Origin: Pseudoxanthomonas sp. z9
Lineage (GTDB): Bacteria; Pseudomonadota; Gammaproteobacteria; Xanthomonadales; Xanthomonadaceae
Length of the DNA: 64,000 bases
Assembly: GCF_006542425.1 (NCBI RefSeq)
Contig: NZ_VFID01000002.1
Location: 124,001-188,000, forward strand
Direction of reading: 5' to 3'
Both the position numbers and the translations under genes were made by a program. Within the stretch, counting starts at the first letter, position 1. Each line of letters begins with the position of its first letter. Positions 37,637-45,461 of this stretch are shown one piece after another. The notes under the pieces were generated by a model that saw only the letters and a program-made list of their open reading frames with translations, did no database searches and had not been told where the DNA came from.

Positions 37637-38417
37637 CCGCCTGGACCACCTGTGGCGGGTATTCGGGACCGGCCTCAGTTTCCTGGCCTTCGGCGTCGGC
37701 GGGCTGGTGCTGAGGGTGTTGGTGTTCCCGCCGATGCAATGGTTCGTGCGCGACCCGTCGCGCCGGCGGCGGCTGGTCCGGCGCACCGTACAGCGCAGTT
37801 TCGCCGCGCACGTGGAACTGATGCGCCGGTTGGGCCTGTTGACTTACGAAGTCCGCCACCACGAGCGCCTGCAACGCGATGGCCTGCTGATCCTGGCCAA
37901 TCATCCGACCCTGATCGACGTGGTGTTCCTGGTCTCGCTGCTGCCCAACGCCGATTGCGTGGTGAAGTCGGCGGTGGCGCGCAATCCGTTCATGCGCGGG
38001 CCGGTCCGGGCCGCGGGTTACGTATCCAACGACGATGGCGCCGGGCTGGTGGATGATTGCATCGCGGCGGTGAAGGCGGGCGGCAACCTGGTGATTTTTC
38101 CGGAGGGCACCCGGACCGTGCGCGGGCAACCGCCGAAGCTGCAGCGCGGGGCCGCCAACATCGCCGTCCGCGGCCGCCTGGACATCACGCCGGTAAGGCT
38201 GAGCTGCACGCCGATGACGCTGGGGAAAGGGGAGAAATGGTATCGTGTGCCCACGCGCCGGTTCCATGTGGTGGTGGACGTTCAGGAAGACCTGCCGATC
38301 GCACGGTTCCTGAACGCCGCCGAGTCCGGAACCGGAGGGGACGCGGCAGCCGCCAGGCGGCTCACCGATTATTTGACGCATTATTTTTCTGGAGAGGAAA
38401 CGCGTGCAGGCACTTGA
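37629..38417 (+). CDS. PlsC-type lysophospholipid acyltransferase (ApeD-like)
   Basis: A 262-residue acyltransferase of the PlsC fold. The catalytic NHPTLID motif (HX4D, about residues 90-96) and FPEGTRT (about 155-161) are intact, and an N-terminal hydrophobic segment probably attaches it to the membrane. The start is taken as GTG 37629, inside the end of the ketosynthase-like gene, because the extra N-terminal residues of the longer frame are a shadow. It probably transfers acyl or polyene groups to a lipid anchor. It overlaps the carrier gene by 14 nt. Confidence 0.85.
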   Translation: MGDRLDHLWRVFGTGLSFLAFGVGGLVLRVLVFPPMQWFVRDPSRRRRLVRRTVQRSFAAHVELMRRLGLLTYEVRHHERLQRDGLLILANHPTLIDVVFLVSLLPNADCVVKSAVARNPFMRGPVRAAGYVSNDDGAGLVDDCIAAVKAGGNLVIFPEGTRTVRGQPPKLQRGAANIAVRGRLDITPVRLSCTPMTLGKGEKWYRVPTRRFHVVVDVQEDLPIARFLNAAESGTGGDAAAARRLTDYLTHYFSGEETRAGT

Positions 38418-38664
38418 GCACGAGATCAAGGAATTGATCATCGCCGCCCTGTCCCTCGAGGACATTGGTCCCGATGACATCGACACGGCGGCGCCGCTGT
38501 TCGTCGAGGGACTGGGGCTGGATTCGATCGACGCGCTGGAACTGGGCCTGGCCTTGCAGAAGCGCTACGGCGTCAGCCTGTCGGCGGACTCGCAGGAAAC
38601 CCGCAAGCATTTTTCCAGCGTGCGCGCGCTGGCCGAGTTCGTTGCGTCGCAGCGGGCGGCGTGA
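38404..38664 (+). CDS. Acyl carrier protein (ApeE-like)
   Basis: An 86-residue carrier with the phosphopantetheine motif LGLDSIDALEL (Ser about residue 40). It starts with GTG 38404 within the end of the acyltransferase gene. It is the first of two tandem carriers; aryl polyene systems use separate ones for starter loading and chain elongation. Confidence 0.9.
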   Translation: MQALEHEIKELIIAALSLEDIGPDDIDTAAPLFVEGLGLDSIDALELGLALQKRYGVSLSADSQETRKHFSSVRALAEFVASQRAA

Positions 38665-38686
38665 AGGGCGCGGCGAGGGGATTGAA

Positions 38687-38941
38687 ATGACCAAGAACGA
38701 ACTATTCGACCGGATCGCCACGATCCTGCACGACACCTTCGAAATCGATCCGGCGAAGATCACGCCGGAATCGCGCCTGTACGACGACCTGGACATCGAC
38801 AGCATCGACGCGGTCGATCTGATCGTCCAGCTCAAGCCGCTGCTGGGCCGCAACCTGCAACCGGACGCGTTCAAGACCGTCCGCACGGTGCAGGACGTCG
38901 TCGACGTGCTGTATGGCCTGATCCGCGACCAAGCCGCCTGA
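38687..38941 (+). CDS. Acyl carrier protein (ApeF-like)
   Basis: An 84-residue carrier with the attachment motif LDIDSIDAVDL (Ser about residue 39). It begins 22 bp after the first carrier with GAGGGG ahead of ATG 38687. The two carriers differ outside the motif, so they are not a recent duplication. Confidence 0.92.
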   Translation: MTKNELFDRIATILHDTFEIDPAKITPESRLYDDLDIDSIDAVDLIVQLKPLLGRNLQPDAFKTVRTVQDVVDVLYGLIRDQAA

Positions 38942-38959
38942 TCAAGGCGCGGCGCGCTC

Positions 38960-39514
38960 ATGGCGAACCGGGTCCGCGCGGCATTGTTCATTGCCCTGTC
39001 GCTGGCCTATCCGCTGGTCGTCTACCTGGCGCTGGGCCGGTTCGAGCCGCGCTGGCTGGCACTGCTGCTGATGGCGCTGGCGCTGCTGCGCGCGCTGGCG
39101 ACCCGCCAGCCAGTGTGGCTGGCGGCGGCGGGCGGGGCGGCGGTCCTGGCCGCGCTGACCACGGTGTTCAACGATGCGCTGCCGCTGAAGCTGTATCCGG
39201 CGCTGGTCAACGCGGTGATGCTGGTGGTGTTCGCGGTGAGCCTGCGCTTCCCGCCCACGGTGGTGGAGCGGATCGCCCGCGTGAGCGAGCCGGATCTGCC
39301 GGCGCGCGCGGTCGTCTATACCCGCCGGGTCACCCAGGTGTGGTGCGTGTTCTTCATCTTCAATGGCGCACTGGCGCTGGCAACGGCTCTATGGACCACC
39401 GATCGCGTCTGGGCGCTCTACAACGGCGGCATCGCCTACCTGTTGATGGGCGCCTTGTTCGCCGGCGAGTGGCTGGTGCGGCAGCGCGTGCGGGCGGCGC
39501 ACCGGCATGAGTGA
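38960..39514 (+). CDS. Aryl polyene cluster membrane protein (COG4648/ApeG-like)
   Basis: The 184-residue protein has five or six membrane helices and a conserved FNGALALATALWTTDRVWALYNGGIAYLLMGALFAGEW region typical of the COG4648 proteins found in aryl polyene clusters. Its function is unproven; a membrane scaffold or transport helper is possible. It overlaps the ligase gene by 8 nt. Confidence 0.82.
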   Translation: MANRVRAALFIALSLAYPLVVYLALGRFEPRWLALLLMALALLRALATRQPVWLAAAGGAAVLAALTTVFNDALPLKLYPALVNAVMLVVFAVSLRFPPTVVERIARVSEPDLPARAVVYTRRVTQVWCVFFIFNGALALATALWTTDRVWALYNGGIAYLLMGALFAGEWLVRQRVRAAHRHE

Positions 39515-41180
39515 GTGGTTGCCGCTGGACCGCGTCGCGGTCGATGCCCGGATGGGACGGTGGGTCGGGCCGGACTGCGACCACCCGGCGTTCCGGGCCC
39601 GGGTACTGGCCTGGCGGGCGGCGTTCGCCGGGGCCGGGGGGCATGACTGGGCGCTGTACTTCGAGGACGCGACGGCCTTCGCCGCGGCCCTGTTCGGCGC
39701 CTGGCACGCCGGCAAGCGGGTATTCCTGTGCGCCGACAACCTGCCGGCCACCCGTGAACGGCTGGCTGGGCAGGTCGATGGCTTTGCAGGCGACTTCCCC
39801 GATGGCGGCCTGGCGCCGGCCGGCATGGTGCCGGAAGCGGGCCTCGCGCCGCTGGACGAGGCCGCAACCCGGTTGCTGGTGTTCACCTCCGGCAGCACCG
39901 GCGAGCCGGTCGCCATCGAGAAGCGGCTGGATCAGCTGGCGCGGGAGGTGGAAGCGCTGGAAGCCGCTTTCGGCGCGGACCTCGGCGCGGCGACGGTGCA
40001 TGGCACGGTGTCCCACCAGCACATCTACGGGCTGCTGTTCCGCGTGCTGTGGCCGCTGGCCGCCGGCCGGCCGATCGCGCCGCGCACCTTCTTCCACGAG
40101 GACCTGCTGGCCGCCCTGGCCGGACAGACGGCGTTGCTGGTGGCCAGCCCGGCGCACCTGAAGCGGCTGCCGCAGCAACTGGACTGGGCCTCGCTGGGCG
40201 GGCGATTGCGGGCGGTGTTCTCTTCCGGTGGCGCCTTGCCGGCCGAGGCCGCGCTGGAAGCCCGCCGCCGGCTGGGCGTGGCGCCGACCGAAATCTACGG
40301 CAGCAGCGAAACCGGCGGCATCGCATGGCGGCGCTGGGACGACGAGCAACCGGCCTGGCGCGCGTTGCCCGGGGTGACCTGGCGGGTCCAGGACGAACGC
40401 CTGCAGGTGCGCTCGCCGCATCTGGCGCAGGCGCAGGAGTGGTGGACCAGCGAGGACCGGGTACGCGCCGACGGAGACGGCTTCCGCCTGCTGGGGCGCG
40501 CGGATCGCATCGTCAAGATCGAGGAGCGCCGGGTGTCGCTGGACGGCCTGGAGCGCGACATCGCCGCCCATCCGCAGGTCGCCGAAGCCCGCGTCTGCGT
40601 GCTGCCCGGCGCACGCGACGCGCTGGTGGCGGTGGTGGTGCCCAACGAGACCGGCTGGGACTACCTGCGCGGGCATGGTCGCCGCGCGCTCTCGCAGCAG
40701 TTGTCGCAACATCTGGCCGGGCGCCATGACGCGGTCGTGCGTCCACGCCGTTGGCGTTACGCGGTCGCCCTGCCGGTCAATCCGCAGGGCAAGGTCACCG
40801 AGCGGGCGCTGACCGCGCTGTTCCGGCCGGAACGTCCGGAACCGCACTGGCGGGTACGCGAACCGCTGGCGGCCGAACTGGAACTGGATCTGGACGCTGA
40901 TCTGGCGGTATTCGACGGTCATTTCCCCCAAGCCACCATCCTGCCGGGGGTCGCTCAGCTCGACTGGGCGATCCGCTTCGGCCGGGAGGCCTTTCCATTG
41001 CCGCCCCGGTTCCTGCGCATGGAAGCCCTGAAGTTCCAGCGCGTCGCGCGTCCGGGCGATCGCATCCGCCTGCACCTGCAATGGGCGGCGGAAAAATCGA
41101 CGCTGGCATTCCAGTACACCTCCGCGCATGGTCCGCATGCCAGTGGCCGGGTCGTGTTCGCGGCGCAGGAAGGGCGCTGA
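39507..41180 (+). CDS. AMP-dependent ligase fused to a hotdog dehydratase (ApeH-ApeI fusion)
   Basis: A 557-residue two-domain protein. Residues about 1-440 form an ANL-type ligase with LLVFTSGSTGEPVAIEK (about residue 122) and YGSSETGG (about 265); it should activate the aromatic starter acid and load it on a carrier. Residues about 450-557 form a FabA/FabZ-type hotdog domain with FDGHFPQATILPGVAQLDW, where His is the likely catalytic base. In E. coli and Xenorhabdus these are separate proteins, ApeH and ApeI. The fusion ties starter activation to dehydration during chain growth. The reading frame is continuous. Confidence 0.9.
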   Translation: MSEWLPLDRVAVDARMGRWVGPDCDHPAFRARVLAWRAAFAGAGGHDWALYFEDATAFAAALFGAWHAGKRVFLCADNLPATRERLAGQVDGFAGDFPDGGLAPAGMVPEAGLAPLDEAATRLLVFTSGSTGEPVAIEKRLDQLAREVEALEAAFGADLGAATVHGTVSHQHIYGLLFRVLWPLAAGRPIAPRTFFHEDLLAALAGQTALLVASPAHLKRLPQQLDWASLGGRLRAVFSSGGALPAEAALEARRRLGVAPTEIYGSSETGGIAWRRWDDEQPAWRALPGVTWRVQDERLQVRSPHLAQAQEWWTSEDRVRADGDGFRLLGRADRIVKIEERRVSLDGLERDIAAHPQVAEARVCVLPGARDALVAVVVPNETGWDYLRGHGRRALSQQLSQHLAGRHDAVVRPRRWRYAVALPVNPQGKVTERALTALFRPERPEPHWRVREPLAAELELDLDADLAVFDGHFPQATILPGVAQLDWAIRFGREAFPLPPRFLRMEALKFQRVARPGDRIRLHLQWAAEKSTLAFQYTSAHGPHASGRVVFAAQEGR

Positions 41181-41183
41181 GCC

Positions 41184-41936
41184 ATGTCGGCCGATCGCTT
41201 GATGGTGATCATCCCGGTGTTCGATCACGAACACGCGATTGGCGCGATGGTCACCGGCGTGCTCGCTTCCGGTTTGGACTGCCTGCTGGTGGACGACGGA
41301 TCCGGCCCGGCCTGCGCACGGGTGCTGGATGCGTTGGCCGATGCGCATGCGCCGCGCGTGCGGCTGCTGCGGCTGGCGCACAACCAGGGCAAGGGCGGGG
41401 CGGTGATGGCGGGGTTCCGCGAAGCCGCGCGGCTGGGCGCCAGCCACGCATTGCAGATCGACGCCGACGGTCAGCACGATCCCGCCGACATTCCGCGTTT
41501 CGCCGAAGCGTCGCGGCAGCGACCGCAGGCGATCATCTGCGGCGTGCCCGAATACGACGAAAGCGTGCCCAAAGGACGGCTGTATGGCCGCTACCTGACC
41601 CACGTCTGGGTCTGGATCAACACGCTGTCGTTCGCCATCCGCGATTCGATGTGCGGCTTCCGCGTCTATCCGCTGGCGCCGGTGCTGGCGCTGATGGCGC
41701 AGGAGCCGATTGGCCGGCGGATGGATTTCGATATCGAGATCATCGTGCGGCTGTTCTGGCGCGGCGTGGCGGTGATCAACCTGCCGACCCGGGTGACCTA
41801 TCCCAGCGACGGCGTCTCGCATTTCGATGTCTGGCGCGACAACGTCCGGATCAGCCGCATGCACGCGCGCCTGTTCTTCGGCATGCTGCGGCGCCTGCCG
41901 CGCTGGCTGCTGCGTGGACGGGCGGTGCCCGCGTGA
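41184..41936 (+). CDS. Family 2 glycosyltransferase of the aryl polyene cluster
   Basis: The 250-residue GT-A fold enzyme has a dolichyl-phosphate mannose synthase-like pattern: IIPVFDHEHAIGAMV, LLVDDGSG, NQGKGGAVMAGF and the DxD metal motif in IDADGQHDP. It could glycosylate the polyene head or a lipid anchor. In E. coli-type clusters ApeJ joins a glycosyltransferase and an acyltransferase; here the two are separate but coupled by a GTGA overlap with the next gene. Confidence 0.88.
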   Translation: MSADRLMVIIPVFDHEHAIGAMVTGVLASGLDCLLVDDGSGPACARVLDALADAHAPRVRLLRLAHNQGKGGAVMAGFREAARLGASHALQIDADGQHDPADIPRFAEASRQRPQAIICGVPEYDESVPKGRLYGRYLTHVWVWINTLSFAIRDSMCGFRVYPLAPVLALMAQEPIGRRMDFDIEIIVRLFWRGVAVINLPTRVTYPSDGVSHFDVWRDNVRISRMHARLFFGMLRRLPRWLLRGRAVPA

Positions 41937-42886
41937 GCGCCGCCGGACAGCCGCACTGGGCCGACATCGCCGAGTCCACCTCGGTGGCCGGCGTGCGCTT
42001 CCTGTGCGGCGTGCACCGCTGGCTCGGGCGCTGGCCGTTCCGGCTGTGCGCCTATCCGGTCGTGTTCTTCCACTGGCTGGGCAACGCCACCGCGCGTGCG
42101 GCGTCGCTGCAGTACCTGCGCCGGCTGCACGCGCACGATCGCGGCGTGTTCGGAGGCGAACCGGGTGCATGGCACAGCCTGCGCCATTTCTTCATGTTCG
42201 CCGAGACCCTGCTGGACAAGATCCTGGCGATGGGCCACCGCTATCCCGAACAGCAAGTGATCACCCATCGCGACGTGATGATGGCGATGGTCGCGCAGCG
42301 CCGCGGCGGGCTGATCATCACCGCCCACATCGGCTGCCTGGAACTGTGCCAGGCACTGGCCGACCGGGTGCCGGGTTTCCGCCTGACCGCGCTGGTGCAT
42401 ACCGCGCACGCCGCCCGCTTCAACCGCCTGCTGGATCGGCTGGACCCGGCCAACGGCGTGCGCCTGATGCAGGTGACCGAGTTGGGGCCGGCCACCGCCA
42501 CGGTGCTGGCCGAACGCATTGCCGCCGGCGAGTTCGTCGCCATCGCCGGGGACCGGGTGCCCCTGCAGGGCGGGCGCAGCGTGCGGGTACCGTTCCTGGG
42601 CCATCCGGCGCCGTTCCCGATTGGCGCCTATGCACTGGCCTCGGCGCTGGGCTGCCCGGTGTTCACGATGGCTTGCACCCACGCCGGCGATGGTTACGAA
42701 GTGCGCTTCGAACCCTTTGCCGAAAACATCCGCCTGCCGCGCGGCTCGCGCGACGCGGCGCTGGCCGAACACGCCGGGCGGTTCGCACAATGGCTGGAGC
42801 GCCAGTTGGTCGGCGCGCCTTACGACTGGTTCAATTTCTTTCCCTTCTGGGATCAGGTTCCGCATGACGCTTCCCCACGAGACTGA
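41933..42886 (+). CDS. LpxL/HtrB-type acyltransferase of the aryl polyene cluster
   Basis: A 317-residue protein resembling lipid A late acyltransferases. The segment GLIITAHIGCLELCQALADR (HX4E-like, about residues 123-142) and AIAGDRVPLQGGRSVRVPFLG fit the family, and an N-terminal hydrophobic region is present. It probably attaches the polyene acyl chain to a membrane lipid or sugar. GTG 41933 overlaps the glycosyltransferase stop, and the 3' end overlaps the ammonia-lyase by 23 nt. Confidence 0.86.
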   Translation: MSAAGQPHWADIAESTSVAGVRFLCGVHRWLGRWPFRLCAYPVVFFHWLGNATARAASLQYLRRLHAHDRGVFGGEPGAWHSLRHFFMFAETLLDKILAMGHRYPEQQVITHRDVMMAMVAQRRGGLIITAHIGCLELCQALADRVPGFRLTALVHTAHAARFNRLLDRLDPANGVRLMQVTELGPATATVLAERIAAGEFVAIAGDRVPLQGGRSVRVPFLGHPAPFPIGAYALASALGCPVFTMACTHAGDGYEVRFEPFAENIRLPRGSRDAALAEHAGRFAQWLERQLVGAPYDWFNFFPFWDQVPHDASPRD

Positions 42887-44423
42887 TGCCGGCGCGGTCC
42901 GGTTCGGCGATGCCCCGCTGCGCATCGAGGACGTGACGGCGCTGGCGCGCCGGCAACGCGAGGCGCGCCTGTCCGACGACGCCGGTTTCCGCGCAAGGAT
43001 CGCGCGCGGCGCCGACTTCCTGGATCGGGTGCTGCGCGAGGACGGCGTCATCTACGGCGTAACCACCGGTTACGGCGATTCCTGCACGGTCAACATTCCG
43101 CCGGAACTGGTCGCCGAACTGCCGCACCACCTCTACACCTACCATGGCTGTGGACTGGGCCGGTTCCTTGACGCCGGCGAGACCCGCGCGGTCCTCGCGG
43201 CGCGGCTGGCATCGCTGGCGCGCGGCATGTCCGGCGTCAGCCAGGGGCTGCTCGACGGACTGGAGAACCTGCTCCGGCACGACGTGCTGCCGCTGATTCC
43301 GGCCGAAGGCTCGGTGGGCGCGAGCGGTGACCTGACTCCGCTGTCCTACGTGGCGGCGGTGCTGTGCGGTGAACGCGACGTCATCCACGCCGGCGTGCGC
43401 CGGCCCGCGGCCGAAGCGTTGGCGGAGATCGGCATGACCCCGCTCAAGCTGCGGCCGAAGGAAGGCCTGGCCATCATGAACGGCACCGCGGTGATGACCG
43501 CGCTGGCCTGCCTGGCCTGGGAGCGCGCCGACTACCTGGGCCGGCTGGCGACCCGGCTGACCGCGTTCAATGTGCTGGCCAGCGACGGCAACGCGCACCA
43601 TTTCGACCAGGTGCTGTTCGACGCCAAGCCGCATCCGGGCCAGTCGCGGACCGCCGCGCGCCTGCGCCAGGATCTGCACAGCGATCGTCCGCCACGCAAC
43701 GAGCAGCGCCTGCAGGACCGCTATTCGCTGCGTTGCGCGCCGCACGTGATCGGCGTGCTGGAAGATGCGCTGCCGTTCTTCCGCCAGTTGATCGAAACCG
43801 AGCTCAACAGCGCTAACGACAATCCGCTGATCGATCCCGAACGCGGCCAGATCCTGCATGGCGGGCATTTCTACGGTGGCCACATCGCTTTCGCGATGGA
43901 CGCGATGAAGAACGCGGTCGCCAACCTGGCCGATCTGCTGGATCGCCAGCTGGCGCTGCTGGTGGACACCCGCTTCAATCACGGCCTGCCATCCAACCTG
44001 TCCGCCGCGACCGGCCCGCGCGCGGCCATCAACCACGGCCTGAAGGCCTTGCAGATCAGCGTGTCCGCGTGGACCGCCGAAGCGCTCAAGCTGACCATGC
44101 CGGCCTCGGTGTTCTCGCGCTCGACCGAATGCCACAACCAGGACAAGGTCAGCATGGGCACGATCGCCGCCCGCGACTGCCTGCGCGTGATCACCCTGAC
44201 CGAACAGGTGGTCGCGGCCATGCTGATCGCCGCCCGCCAGGCGGTGGAACTGCGCGCGCGCGCCGGTGGTTCGGCCGTGTTCGGCGAGCAGGCGGCGGCG
44301 ATGTACGCGGATCTGCGCGGCCGCATCGCCCTGGTCGTGGAGGACCGCGCGCTGGACAACGAGTTGCGCGCGCTGTGCGAGGACGTGCGCGAGCGGCGCT
44401 GGGGCCTGTATGCCGACGCCTGA
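42864..44423 (+). CDS. MIO-type aromatic amino acid ammonia-lyase (pigment starter supply)
   Basis: The 519-residue lyase has the MIO-forming Ala153-Ser154-Gly155 in [13 protein letters not shown], plus NGTAVMTALA, QDRYSLRCAPHVIG and SRSTECHNQDKVSMG. These align with HAL/TAL/PAL enzymes. At the substrate-selectivity position it has Tyr93-His94 (LYTYHGCG), whereas HutH in this window has Ser81-His82. That suggests a substrate other than histidine, perhaps tyrosine, which would give a 4-hydroxycinnamate starter. Similar lyase genes are found in xanthomonadin and flexirubin clusters. ATG 42864 lies within the preceding gene. Confidence 0.9.
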   Translation: MTLPHETDAGAVRFGDAPLRIEDVTALARRQREARLSDDAGFRARIARGADFLDRVLREDGVIYGVTTGYGDSCTVNIPPELVAELPHHLYTYHGCGLGRFLDAGETRAVLAARLASLARGMSGVSQGLLDGLENLLRHDVLPLIPAEGSVGASGDLTPLSYVAAVLCGERDVIHAGVRRPAAEALAEIGMTPLKLRPKEGLAIMNGTAVMTALACLAWERADYLGRLATRLTAFNVLASDGNAHHFDQVLFDAKPHPGQSRTAARLRQDLHSDRPPRNEQRLQDRYSLRCAPHVIGVLEDALPFFRQLIETELNSANDNPLIDPERGQILHGGHFYGGHIAFAMDAMKNAVANLADLLDRQLALLVDTRFNHGLPSNLSAATGPRAAINHGLKALQISVSAWTAEALKLTMPASVFSRSTECHNQDKVSMGTIAARDCLRVITLTEQVVAAMLIAARQAVELRARAGGSAVFGEQAAAMYADLRGRIALVVEDRALDNELRALCEDVRERRWGLYADA

Positions 44424-44832
44424 CCTGTCCTGCGAGATCGCGCTGTCGCCGGCCTTCCACGACTGCGATCCGATGCAGGTGGTCTGGCATGGCAATTATT
44501 TCAAGTTCCTGGAAATCGCCCGCTGCACGCTGCTGCAACGGTTCGACTACGACTATCCGCAGATGCAGGCTTCCGGTTTCCTGTGGCCGGTGGTGGATGC
44601 GCGCATCAAGTACATCCGTCCCCTGCGCTACGCGCAGCCGCTGGTGGTACGCGCGGAAATCGTGGAGTGGGAGAACCGGCTGAAGCTGGAGTACGTGATC
44701 CGCGATGCCGAATCCGAACAGGTCCTGACTCGCGCCCACACCCTCCAGGTGGCGGTCGAGGCGGCTTCAGGCGAGATGCTCTATGTGTGTCCGCCGGTGC
44801 TGTGGGAACGGCTGGGAGTGCAGGTTGAATGA
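44410..44832 (+). CDS. 4HBT-family thioesterase (ApeK-like)
   Basis: A 140-residue hotdog thioesterase with FHDCDPMQVVWHGNYFKFLEIAR, the Asp-containing signature of 4-hydroxybenzoyl-CoA thioesterases (about residues 14-36). In aryl polyene systems ApeK may release or edit chains on the carrier. ATG 44410 overlaps the lyase by 14 nt, and the stop overlaps the next start by ATGA. Confidence 0.87.
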   Translation: MPTPDLSCEIALSPAFHDCDPMQVVWHGNYFKFLEIARCTLLQRFDYDYPQMQASGFLWPVVDARIKYIRPLRYAQPLVVRAEIVEWENRLKLEYVIRDAESEQVLTRAHTLQVAVEAASGEMLYVCPPVLWERLGVQVE

Positions 44833-45461
44833 AACGTAGGTCGAGCTTCCTGTTGTCGTCGATGCTGGCGCTGGCCGCGGTTCTGTGGTTGCCGTCCGTC
44901 CGCGCCGCGGACGATCTGGCGGTGATCCAGCAGCGCGTCGCCCAGGTCGAAGTGCTGCGCGGCCAGTTCGAACAGGAAAAGCGCATCACCGGCTTCAAGA
45001 ACCCGCTGCGCTCGCAGGGCCGGTTCGTGGTGGCGCGGCAGAAAGGCGTGATCTGGGCGACGGAAAAGCCGTTCCCGTCCGAGATGGTGATCACCCGCGA
45101 TCGCATCCTCAGCCGCCAGCGCGACGGCAGCCAGCGGGTCGAGGTGGACGGCCGCGAACAGCCGGCCCTGCGCTCGGTCAACGCGATGATGTTCGCGCTG
45201 GTCAGCGGCGATGTCGCCGCGCTGTCCTCGCGTTTCGAAACCCAGGTGCAGGCGTTGCCGGACAACGGCTGGCGGCTGGGCCTGAAACCGCGTTCGGCGG
45301 CGCTGGCCAAGGCGTTCGCGCGTATCGAGCTGAGCGGCGATCGCTACGTCCGCGAGGTGCGGATCGAGGAAGCCAACGGGGACAGCACGCTGTTGCGGTT
45401 TTCCGCGCTGAAGGACACGCCGGCCACGCTGGCGGCGGACGAGGCGCGCCGCTTTGACTGA
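44829..45461 (+). CDS. LolA-like periplasmic carrier (ApeL-like)
   Basis: The 210-residue protein has a signal peptide (about residues 1-26, cleavage after VRA) and a LolA-like beta-sheet fold (VEVLRGQFEQEKRITGF, GVIWATEKPFPSEMVI). LolA carries lipoproteins across the periplasm; the cluster paralogue is thought to carry the polyene lipid to the outer membrane together with the MMPL protein and lipoprotein encoded next. Confidence 0.88.
   Translation: MKRRSSFLLSSMLALAAVLWLPSVRAADDLAVIQQRVAQVEVLRGQFEQEKRITGFKNPLRSQGRFVVARQKGVIWATEKPFPSEMVITRDRILSRQRDGSQRVEVDGREQPALRSVNAMMFALVSGDVAALSSRFETQVQALPDNGWRLGLKPRSAALAKAFARIELSGDRYVREVRIEEANGDSTLLRFSALKDTPATLAADEARRFD

Noticed and set aside
39360..42170. 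936-codon minus-strand open frame across the ligase and glycosyltransferase genes
   Set aside because: Antisense shadow of three well-supported pigment genes; composition is Arg/Pro/Gln-rich and unlike any protein family.
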